Shown here: positions 35,813 through 45,499 of the stretch, one piece after another
Layout: the number at the start of each line of letters is the position of its first letter
Numbering within the stretch: position 1 is the stretch's first letter
From: Chamaecrista fasciculata
Taxonomy: Eukaryota > Streptophyta > Magnoliopsida > Fabales > Fabaceae
DNA length: 64,000 nucleotides
Assembly: GCA_003254925.1 (NCBI GenBank)
Contig: QANZ01036951.1
Location: 8,758 to 72,757, forward strand
Reading direction: 5' to 3'
The notes under the pieces: model-generated
Database searches by the model: none
Told to the model about the DNA's origin: nothing
What the model saw: the letters and a program-made list of their open reading frames with translations, nothing else
Made by a program: the position numbers and the translations under genes

Positions 35813-37992
35813 TTAATAATATGGTGGTGAAGCCACAGGCTGTGGGGCAGTGAAGTGAAGAGAGTTGAAATTGAAAGGTTGAGGCTGAGGAGTTTCAGCT
35901 TTAGCAAAGTTGACAGAGTTGAAAGGTGCAGGAGCCACAATTCCAGAGCTTCTTAGTTCAGCCATTCCTCTACGTTTGTTTTCTCCTTCGGCTTCACACA
36001 ATTTTGGAAGAAACACACCTATATATATATATATATATATATACATATATACACACACAAAAAACAAAATTGCTTAATAACTTAGTTTAAACTATATATT
36101 GGGCCTAGGGTCCAGCCCAACTAGGCCCGTATATAGAGGAGTGTTTATAGACATGGGTGGACTTTAGAAAAATAGAACAATTCTGACCGATTTCAAGTTT
36201 GATATTATGTGCTTTTCAAAAGTGATACTTTAGACCATAGTATTAAAAACCGGACCCGACCGGTGAATCGGCGAATCGGAGCCGAAGCCGGTCCGGAGAT
36301 AATAATATACCGGAATGCAAGCGAACCGGCGGCAAACCGGGTTGAACCACCGGTTTTTCACTGTCTCGGGTGAACCGGAAGTGAATCGCCTTCATTGAAT
36401 CGGAGTGGAATTTTGACAAAATTGTTGAAGCAAGGAATCAAACCCGGTACCCAATGCATAAATGAGAAGGAAAATACCACTGCGCCAGCACATGCGTTTG
36501 GTAACATAATGTATTATAAATAATTTATTGTAATTCTTTTAGGACGTGGGAACTATTAAATTAAATTAACTATTATATGTTTTTCAATTTGTAGCTTGTT
36601 TAATGCAATTATTTTTTAGTTTCAAGACTTGTTTGATGTGATTATGTTTTAAATTTAAATTTTATGTAGTGTGACTTAAATATTTACCACTTATTATATG
36701 TGATGAACATATGGTGATGTTTAAATTTTACTTTATATTTAAATATTTAAATTATTATAAGATATTAACGTGTATTTGATGAATATGTATATTTAAAAAT
36801 ATATTTTTTAAGTAAACTGGCTTAACCGGTTGAACCAGTGACCCAGCGGTTGAACCATTGAACCAGTGATCCAAACCTTTGGCCGGGTCAATTGCCGTAT
36901 GTGTGTGAGTGTTGATATTTCATAGAAGTGCTATATAGTTAATGAGTATGCGTAATTTTGTAGGATACCTTCGCCGGCGGCGAGATTGAAGTATAGATCA
37001 ACGACGTTGGGGCAAGAATTGTAGCATTGAGGAGAGCAAAGGTGGCGCGTGAAGCGAGACTCGAGAAGCGCGTCAGATGAAATTCCTAACGACTTTCTCT
37101 CCAATCCACATGCTTTTATGCATTCCTCTGTCTCCACGTGGTCCTTCAACTTCTCGGCTTCGATCTCCGATGTTCGACACGTGTACGCTTCCTGACCGCT
37201 CCTTTTCACTTGCTTCTCCAGCACACACCGCTTTCCCGTGGACGCCACCGCATACGAGCATGTCTCTTCGTCTAGTTTCTCACACTCTATCCCTCCTCCT
37301 ACATCAATGGAGGAAATAATATAAAATAAGTACCCATTTTTTCATCAAGAAATGTAAAAGAGTATCTTTTGATAAGATAGTAAAAAATACATAACTAAAA
37401 GAAATTTTATGATAAAAATAAAGATACCTTTTTGGGTTTTAAATTTTATATTAATTTTTTAATTTTGTTCTTAGTGTTTATTTATTGTCAATTTACTCTT
37501 TAAAATTTTATATTTTAATTGATTTTATCTTTTATTTTAACTTTATTCAAATATTAACGACAAATTATATATAACTAATAATATGTAACGTAAAATTGGT
37601 AGATAAGAAAACAAAGTCTAACTTATACTGAAAAATATGATAAAGTCAATTGTTAATTTACTAAAAACAAATAGTCAAAAGATAAAATCAATCAAAATAT
37701 AAATTTTTGTGGACAAAAATATAGTAACTAAATATTAGAGATAAATTTGAAAATTGATATAAAGTTTTTGAAGACAATGCTTCTGTCTAATATAAATACA
37801 TTTTCATTGAAGTTTGATATGTGAAGAAGAAAAAATAATGCTTTCAAAGAGAGGTGAATAGTAATAAAAATTGAGTAATAAGTTTGGAGAGAGAAATATA
37901 TAGAGAAACTCACCGAGAGTGGTTTTGGAGGTGATAGAGATGAATGCAAAGGCTAGTATTAGCAAAGTGCTCAAGCTAATGTTGGAAGCCAT
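35813..37992 (-). CDS. PAR1 protein (photoassimilate-responsive family)
   Basis: A plant-specific secreted Cys-rich protein of the PAR1 family, first known from tobacco genes induced by photoassimilate accumulation; the molecular role is unclear. Three exons join in frame: 37914-37992, 36969-37298 and 35813-36018 (204 residues). Introns have GT/AG borders, both in phase 1. Residues 1-26 form a signal peptide (MASNISLSTLLILAFAFISI). The mature part shows the family phrases CEKLDEETCSYAVASTGKRC, AYTCRTSEIEAE, TEECIKACGLERKSLGISSD, LCSPQCYNSCPNVVDLYFNL and AAGEGVFLPKLCEAE. The tail is rich in Pro and Gln. Length fits the family (170-200). Intron 1 contains a family-B MITE, and intron 2 a GC-rich repeat and a TA tract next to the acceptor. 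It looks intact. Confidence 0.92.
36235..36900. mobile_element. 'accgg'-rich dispersed repeat in PAR1 intron 2
   Basis: Left end 'tattaaaaaccggacccgac', right end 'ggttgaaccattgaaccagt ... ggccgggtc'. It is far more GC-rich at its ends than its surroundings. Similar sequence lies at 55960-56175 and 56540-56700. The superfamily is not assigned. Confidence 0.5.
37432..37780. mobile_element. MITE family B, copy 3, in PAR1 intron 1
   Basis: It contains the family core 'atatgtaacgtaaaattgg' and 'aaaagataaaatcaatcaaa', with weak inverted arms. It lies wholly in intron 1 (37299-37913). Confidence 0.6.
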
Positions 37993-38425
37993 GGATGGAT
38001 ATGAATGAAAGCCAAAATTAGCTGAGAGATATGGGAAAAACTAGGAGCTTTTTGTGAATTGGAGGTAGCTATACCTAGGAATATGTTTGTGAGGTCTTGT
38101 GGGAAGTGATAGGTCTATATTTATAGAGGTTTCTTTTTCTTTTTAATGTGTGTGTGTGTGATTATTTGAATTTTTTTAAAAAAATAATAAAGTGAAAGAA
38201 ATTAGGTCAGGCTAGCAAGGGAGGTAGACTTTTCAATGTGAACAATTTGGAGAGTGTGGAAATACCGTTATATTTGAGAATTGATATGTTAATTGCCGAG
38301 GTGTATGCATGTAATTAAGGTTTCGTTTTATATTGTCTTTTTTACATTAATTTTTCAATATAATTTATGGTAATTTAGTTTTTATCATAAGTAAATTAAA
38401 TACTAACAAAATTTCGTACTATTGG
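37993..38425 (-). promoter_or_regulatory. PAR1 5' leader and promoter
   Basis: On the minus strand 'ctataaatatag' (about 38115-38126) lies some 120-130 bp upstream of the start codon and is a good TATA box. Beyond it are a GT microsatellite (about 38145-38160) and AT-rich sequence up to the SINE at 38441. Confidence 0.5.
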
Positions 38426-38440
38426 TAGCTAAGTTTCCTT

Positions 38441-38652
38441 TTTTTTTTTTTAACAAAAAAGTTTAGGTGACTTGGGTATCGAAGGCTCACCAAGGTCAAG
38501 GCATGCCTTCAAACTCTATTAGTGCTTGCAGTGGTACTTACAAATCGTCTACCAACAAGACTTTCACATCGGCAACGAGATTCAAACTCACGGCCTTATG
38601 GGTTATGACTTATGAGTTGATTCATTATCAACTTGGTCAATCTTTGTTGGCG
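38441..38652 (-). mobile_element. SINE-like retroposon
   Basis: Flanking direct repeats tagctaagtttcctt (38426-38440) and tagcaaagtttcctt (38653-38667) enclose a sequence that, on the minus strand, has a B-box-like 'gtttgaatctc' and an A-rich end. A relative lies at 42205-42366. The 62-residue frame inside has no meaning. Confidence 0.65.
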
Positions 38653-38689
38653 TAGCAAAGTTTCCTTTACTATGATGTCATAGATTTAA

Positions 38690-39069
38690 GGGAAAATTGC
38701 ATTTACCCACCCTAAACTATGTGTTCAATTGCATTGTCTCCCCTAATCTATGAAAAATAACAATTAACCCCCTAATCTATTAATTTCTCAACAATGTCCC
38801 CACAACCGTTTGTAACACCGTTAACTTTTTATTTTTTAAAGTCTCATGTGAGTTGCACATGTTATATAAAATTATGTCACTTGATCATTTTATGAAGTAT
38901 TTATACAACTTACAGAGAGTTCAAGATAAAAAAGTTAACAGTATTATTAACGGTTGGGAGAACATTGCTACGAAATTAATAGATTGGGGGGTTAATTGTT
39001 ATTTTTCATAGATTAGGGGGGACATTGCAATTGGACACATAGTTCAGGGTGGGTAAATGCAATTTCCCC
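38690..39069. mobile_element. Mutator-like MITE (gggaaaattgc family), 380 bp
   Basis: Arms GGGAAAATTGCATTTACCCA and the complement of 'aaatgcaatttcccc' pair over at least 110 bases. The perfect 9-bp duplication TAGATTTAA is at 38681-38689 and 39070-39078. Confidence 0.85.
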
Positions 39070-39109
39070 TAGATTTAAATTAGGTTGTGTGACAGAAAAA
39101 AGAATTTGT

Positions 39110-39350
39110 TAGTAAATACAAAAAGGCACTCTTGGTCCCTTTAAGCATGAGATCAATTTTGGGTATACCTCTAAATGTTTTTCGATTAATTGTACTTCTA
39201 ATGATTCATATTTTAGTCAATTGTATTTCAAAATTAAGAATATAATTGACACAAAAAAATTAGAAGTATAATTGACAAAAAATACTTTGAAGGTATAACT
39301 AAAAGTGACTCAACATTTTATGGGTATCAATAATACTTTTGCTTAAATAT
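39110..39350. repeat. Relative of the gcaaaagtattatc TIR family
   Basis: It shares 'tataattgac' and 'aatacttttgc' with the element at 26241. The arms pair imperfectly; ends are approximate. Confidence 0.45.
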
Positions 39351-40489
39351 TATTCATGTAAGATTATAACATTTAACTCGGGTTTCAATTTTGTAAGGTG
39401 AGTTTTCCATTATTATCTAGTTATTAATTTTATTTCAGTCTCTTAATATTTAGAATTCATAAATTTTAACACAGTTAAGTTACTTATTGTAAAATATTAA
39501 ATAAAATTTTACCTAAGGAAGCTAAATATTTTTTCATTTTTTATTATTTTAAAATATAAAAAAGAAAATATGCTATTTTTCAATAACTTAATATTTTATT
39601 TTATTTTTTAAGAAATCATAAAAATATGTACCTGCATAATGTTAATTAGAATGTTCTATTAGTTTAATTATTTTTATCTTAAAATAATATTATTGAATTA
39701 TTAATTATTAAGAGTGACTTAAATATTAAGAAGTGTACAATTGATGACCAATGAACACAATACCGCTATCAGTGGCGATAGTCTCTTGGGTCGTCCAAAG
39801 TCCAAACAACATTCAAAAATAGTATATTGAAAATGATGGCATCCCAGTCAAACTAAAATCATTTTAGAACTGAAAGACTTCATTAAATTTGATTTCAAGT
39901 TTTAGTCAAAATTAATGAATGGAATATACATTGCCAAAAAAAAAATTATTTTCATCTAAATTAAAATTGATGGTGCTTAACATATATTGAAGATATGACA
40001 AATAATCAAATAATGTTTTTTTTTTTAAAAAAAAACTTATTATTGTTTTTATTATTTTTATGTTTTTAATAAATTTTAACCGACATCTTAAGATGGTGTT
40101 AGAAAAACTGACAAAAATTTTTCTCTCAAAAGAAAATATTCCACGTAAGTCACGAGTAATTAATTAACTCGACCAATAAAAAGTAAATATCATTTTCTAT
40201 CAATGCATTCAGAAATTTCAAAGTTTGTTAAGAATTGTACAGTATGGAAAAAAGAGGAAATGTGAACTATAATGACGCACTTAGAGGAGTCATATTTGGG
40301 TTATACACCTTTTCTTCTCTTTTAGAATTATTTATTTTCTAATATATTGTAACTAAAAAATCATTTTAACCAATATCAAATATTAGAAGTTTAAAAAGAA
40401 AACAGTAATAGTTGTTGAGGATTACTGTTTTGAAGTAATATAATATCATTTGAGTCACATCTTAAAGAGAAGGTGAAGGAATTGTTATT
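39351..40489. other. AT-rich spacer without a gene
   Basis: No credible frame and no delimited element. Runs of A or T occur near 39930 and 40020. Confidence 0.5.
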
Positions 40490-40498
40490 TAAAAGATA

Positions 40499-41673
40499 GG
40501 CCAAAGTGCAAATTTGGTCCTATAACTTTGCTGCAGTTCCCAAATCAGTCCTATAACTTTTTTTGTCTCGAATTTGGTCCTGTAACTTTGCTCTAGTTCC
40601 CAAATCAGTCCTACATCTTTTTTTGTCTCAGTTTTGGTCCCATATGTTTTGAAAACCTCTCACCGATAGTCCTTCGTCTATTTTAAATTACAGTTTAGTC
40701 CTGAAAACTTCAAGTCTCTTTCACTTTAGTCCCTGACTATCAAAATGAAAGTGAAAGAGCATCTTTGAAGATTCGCAAACCTTATATCTTGGTCCCTAAT
40801 TCATGAATTCTTCATGAAATGCAATAGAAATGCAAAAACAACACAAATTAAAGCAAATGACAGAGGAACCAAAACTGAAATCGCAGAAAATTTAAAATCC
40901 ACCAGAAAATGTAAGTAAATCGACGAGAAAGTCAAAAACTCATTCAAAAACCCCAATTCTCATCGAAATCTCTCTCAAATAATCGTCCTCAAATGCTTTA
41001 AGAAAGAATTTTTGAAAATTCACACTTTTGAGGAGGGAGGTGATAGAAGATTCCCTTACATTTGGTGATCCGAGAGAGAAGTTCTAAAATCCCTTACATT
41101 TCTTCTATCACCTCCCTCCACAAAAGTTTGGATTTTCGAAATTCTTTTTTAAAGCATCTGAGGGAGATTATTTGAGTGAGATTTCATTGAGAATTGAGGT
41201 TTTTGGATGAATTCTCGAGTTTCTCGGCGATTTTCGTATGTTTTCTAGTGAGTTTGGGGCATTTTTCGGTGGGTTTTAAATTTTCTGCGTTTTCATTTTT
41301 GGTTCCTCTGTCATTTACTTTAATTTGTGTTGTTTTTGCATTTCTATTCCATTTCATGAAGAATTCATGTATTAGGGACCAAAATATAAGGTTTGCGAAT
41401 CTTCAGGGATGCTCTTTCACTTTCATTTTGATAGTTAAGGACTAAAGTGAAAGAGACTTGAAGTTTTTAGGACTAAACTGTAATTTAAAATAAACAGAGG
41501 ACTAACGGTGGGAGGTTTTCAAAACATATGGGACCAAAACTGAGACAAAAAAAAGATATAGGACTGATTTGGGACCTGGAGCAAAGATACAGGACCAAAT
41601 TCGAGACAAAAAAAGTTATAGGACTGATTTGGGAACTGCAGCAAAGTTATAGGACCAAATTCGCACTTTGGCC
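40499..41673. mobile_element. Mutator-like foldback element, 1.18-kb near-complete hairpin
   Basis: Ends GGCCAAAGTGCAAATTTGGT and the complement of 'aaattcgcactttggcc'. The perfect 9-bp duplication TAAAAGATA is at 40490-40498 and 41674-41682. The two halves are inverted copies over about 500 bp each, down to a loop of about 60 bp near 41050-41100 (for example 'gaggagggaggtgatagaag' against 'ttctatcacctccctcc'). No protein is encoded; the frame at 41194-41445 is a by-product. Confidence 0.9.
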
Positions 41674-41682
41674 TAAAAGATA

Positions 41683-42204
41683 TTCTATAACTTCTTTGAT
41701 AAATTAGGAAATTGGGTTAAACTAATTCTTCTGTTCTTAATTAAAATAAGGTGCCATAACAGTAGAAGGAAGCAAACACTGAGGAGGTAGATGGAGATAA
41801 CAAGTACTTGATGATTTTATCATTATTTATAATCATATTTGTTTATTATATTTTATATTTGTATTCTATTGATATTTGATAAATTAATATTTATATTTAA
41901 TATTTGATATTTGAAAATATATACTTAAAATATCTAAAATATCTGAAAATAATAAATTATAAAAGATTGAATATCCTAATTAAAAAAAATAGAAATATTT
42001 GATATTGGATACTTAATATCCGTTAATTAAAATAAATTAACTAAAAATATTATATATATATATATATATATAATATTTGTAGTAAAGAATATCAAATGTT
42101 GATACACTAGTTATTTGTTAATTTCAAAATGATATCGAATAGTTAAAGTAATATGTTATTTTTAATTTTTCACTGTCTACTATATGTGATATCCAATATT
42201 TGGA
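41683..42204. other. AT-rich spacer
   Basis: Contains a (TA)n tract at about 42050-42070. No gene recognised. Confidence 0.5.
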
Positions 42205-42366
42205 AGATAATAAAAATCGTGAGTTTGATTCTTGTTGTTGATGTAAAGGTTTTGTTGGTAGGCGATATTTAAGCACCTTTGTAAGTGCTCATAAAGCCTG
42301 GAAACATGCTCTAGCTTTGATAAACCCCGGAGCTCAATTCACCTAAATTTTGTTTTACAAAAAAAA
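42205..42366 (+). mobile_element. SINE-like retroposon, plus orientation
   Basis: It shares with 38441-38652 a B-box-like 'gtgagtttgattc', then 'gttggtaggcgat' and an end 'ttcacctaaattttgtttt' followed by A-rich sequence. Its 5' part is short. Confidence 0.5.
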
Positions 42367-42431
42367 GATATTTTATAAATAAGATAAATACCTTAATTTG
42401 ATGCCCTCCCAAATTAAATTAAAATCCTTAG

Positions 42432-42808
42432 ACATAGATATAGTCTAGACACAAATATGCAATTATTGAAAACTCAGTGAAAGTCATTTAAACTGATTCC
42501 AACATATCAAAGGTCATTAATTTCTTATAAGTAACATCTCATTTAAAATCACTAAAAATACATAGATATAGTCTAGACACAAATATGAAATTATTGAAAA
42601 CTCGGTGAAATCATTTAAACTGATTTCAACTTATCAAAGGTCATTAATTTCTTATCAGTAATATCTCATTTATAATCACTTAATACATAGATATAGTCTA
42701 GACCCAAACATGCAATTATTGAAAACTAAGTGAAAGTTATTTAAATTGATTTCAACTTATCAAAGGTCATTAATTTCTTATCAGTAACATCTCATTTAAA
42801 ATCACTAA
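42432..42808. repeat. Minisatellite, three units of about 125 bp
   Basis: Units begin 'acatagatatagtctagac' at 42432, 42560 and 42685. Each continues with 'caattattgaaaactc'-like sequence and 'caaaggtcattaatttctta'. They are similar but not identical. Confidence 0.85.
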
Positions 42809-43254
42809 ATGAAAATTTAATCTTTACAAAACAACATGTCCCCGTGTCTATATCAGGCCAAAAAAAAAAACTTATGCTTATTATATGCATGAAGATAATA
42901 ACTATTTTTATTTAATTATATTTTATTTTTAAATATTTACTTATATACTATTAGTTATCTTTTTATTTGGACAATTTAAAATTTTATTGGAACATACATG
43001 TATATAATTTACACAATAGTAACTAAAAAAAGTAATCTTTTGTTTATACTTTGATTTAATTAAGTTTTTTTTAAAAAAATTCTTGACAATCAATGTCTTT
43101 TTTTCCTTTTGCACGCTTCTCTAGTATTTCATTCCAACCAATTTAAACTTGATTTGTATCACGTATTTGATTGTGATTGTGAAATCTTCTAATAAGATTA
43201 ACGGTAGATACAAAATCTCAAACATGAGACTTTTTTAAGGGCAATACCGGAGTA

Positions 43255-43446
43255 ATATATATATACACGAGGGGTTTTGCGTGCCCTAACGGACACGCAA
43301 ATATGTATGTAAAATAAATGAGGGACTAAATCGTTAACTCAGTAAAAAAAAGGATTAAATAATAATTTTTCTCTTATTATTAATTTTGTACTATAGTTTT
43401 AAAATGTGAATGACCAGAAAGGAGTGGAATCATATAATATGAGATA
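43255..43446 (+). repeat. Dispersed repeat, inverted partner of 745-926
   Basis: Shares 'gcgtgccctaacggacacgc', 'acatatttgcgtg' (reverse) and 'gaccagaaaggagtgg' with the copy at the left of the window. Confidence 0.6.
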
Positions 43447-43594
43447 TATATATATATATATTAAAGTTTTTTAATAAACATTCGAGACGTGATAAAAACG
43501 TTATATATCAATCAGGATAGTAAGAGAACATTAGCTATATCTTTTTCACAATCAATCATAAAAAAAATAAAATGTAAATCAAGCTTGCAAATAT

Positions 43595-43689
43595 TTTTTT
43601 TCTTTCTTTTCAAATCATTTATCACTTAAATTAATTTCATATTTTTTTTCTTTCTTTTCAAATCATTTATCACTTAAATTAATTTCATA
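43595..43689. repeat. Tandem repeat, two units of about 47 bp
   Basis: The unit 'ctttcttttcaaatcattta' through 'ttaatttcatat' occurs twice in direct succession and is nearly identical. Confidence 0.75.
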
Positions 43690-43739
43690 TTTAGTACGCC
43701 TTATCAATGTCACACACTTGTGAGATAAATTGTGAAGGC

Positions 43740-44010
43740 TATAACACTTTTTTCCCTCCTCTAAACCTTACGTTAAATTTTCATTTTCATCCTCAATATT
43801 TTTTTATTATTAATTTTATCTTCAGAATTTTATAGTTTGATCAATTTTATCATTTACTCTTATTTTAGGCAAATATTAACGATAAACTTTACATAATTAA
43901 ATAACATGTAATGTAAAATATTCAGAACTAAATTGATAAATAAAAAGTAAAAAGAAAACTTGACAACAAAAAAACACTTACAGATAAAATTAAAGGCCAA
44001 AATAGTGTAT
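43740..44010. mobile_element. MITE family B, copy 4 (partial)
   Basis: Shares 'ttactcttattttaggcaaa', 'taacatgtaatgtaaaat' and an arm 'cctctaaaccttacgttaaa'. The right arm is degraded. Confidence 0.5.
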
Positions 44011-44863
44011 TTCACAATTGTAAATTAAAATTGAACAGTGTTATAATTTGTTTACTCCGCTGTTTGCGGAGCAGAAAAAGAGTGATGTCATGATAATGTG
44101 GCGGCAATAGCATTGAAACGGCGGCGAAGCTGGTAAACGAAGAAAACCATAAAAAAAAATATTTAAAAAATTTGGTGTGATTTTGAACGAATCAAAATTA
44201 ACTTTTCCCATAAATACGGAGAATGACTATTAGAGACCTTTTTCTCTCATTCCTTTCAACCACATCATCATACCATACCTTAAATTTTGCCTAACTTTAT
44301 TATTTTAAACACACGTGTCTACTTCATGAAAAACGTTGCTGGTTCTTCTTTTGATTTTATGGGAGAAAACTTGGACTCTTCTCTCTTTTACTTTTTTTTT
44401 GTTTTTCTGTTGTTTAAAAACATAATAAGATATTAAATTTTCATTTCGGTCTATCCCATGAGTGTTACGATCTTACGATTTAGTAAAGCAAGATCTAGTT
44501 AAATCGGATGCATGATTATTTTTTAGCAAGATCGTGGTAGGATCGTTATTTTGCTCGTAAGATCGTACGATTTCACTGATCCTATATATATATATATTGA
44601 AGTTTTTTTTTAAAAAAATAAAGGTCTAAAATGTTGCTTTTGGGAACTTTTTTTTTTCAGGGTCCACAATGCTCCATTTTAAACACAAAAAAATTGAAAA
44701 CTATAAGTTTGCTGTTCAAATATTGAGCTTAACTTGTAGTTCTTTAGGATATGAACGTAATTGGAGTACTTTTGAGAGGGTAAGAAACTTTAAACATGAC
44801 TTTTTTTTTTAACAAATCTTATTATTTTATTCTCTTTATATAGTTACGTTAATTATTTATAAC
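44011..44863. other. Spacer with a hAT-like fragment
   Basis: At 44460-44605 there are 'cgatcttacgat', 'agatcgtacgatt' and similar motifs, a piece of the hAT-like family at 19139-19713. No gene is evident in the remainder. Confidence 0.5.
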
Positions 44864-45499
44864 TGATATATCACTATTTGGGCGTACGCCTAATAGGCCT
44901 TCGCTCCAGGCCTCCTTTCCTCTCCGAACTCTTCGAGGCGCACTGGAACTGGTCAAGTGCCTCTCCGTACATAGCAGGGCGGCCGCGGACTCGGCCCGGC
45001 CCACGTTCTCCGGTCCGATGCCGCCCGCCCCCAAGATCAACACACAATCACCCACGATTGTCTTGCTCCGCAATTCACAGTCTCCATCCTCGCGGGTGGA
45101 GATCAAGGGCCACGGACTTGGTCACATCCACGTTCTCTAGTCTGCCAGTGCTCGCCCTGTAACACGACACGCAATCACCAACGATTGCCTTGCTCCGCAA
45201 ATCTCGGTCAACACCACTCTCGCTGGTGGAGATCGTGTCCAACTACGTGGTGCGCCCCGCACGCTGGCCACCACTCTCACCCTGCTCTATAAATAAAGCT
45301 CAACCCCGCAGACAAAGGTTAACTACACTTTACTCACCAGAATTTCTCTTGCTCTCATATCTCTCAAATACTAACTTGAGTGTCGGAGTATTCTTCGTAG
45401 GGCCCCCTGTGAAGTTCTTGTAGGTACTTAGACATTCAAGCTTGCTCTTGCAGCCCACACTTGTGAACTAGGTAAGCATGCCCTTTTTCTAGTTCATCA
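44864..45499 (+). repeat. 5' LTR of the gypsy element
   Basis: 636 bp, starts TGATATATC and ends TTCATCA, one base before the primer-binding site. A TATA-like 'ctataaataaag' lies near 45288. With no 3' LTR left, its age cannot be judged by LTR comparison. Confidence 0.75.

Noticed and set aside
36430-36510. tRNA-like text ('ggaatcaaacccgg', 'ccactgcgccagc')
   Set aside because: It has box-like words but no cloverleaf; it is part of the accgg repeat.
41194-41445. 83-residue Phe-rich frame
   Set aside because: It lies in one arm of the hairpin element, with no coding character.
42432-42808. CRISPR-like direct repeats
   Set aside because: The units are contiguous, without spacers, in a plant genome; this is a minisatellite.
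44878-45423. Pro/Arg-rich frames on both strands
   Set aside because: They fall in the LTR of the gypsy fossil and are not host genes.
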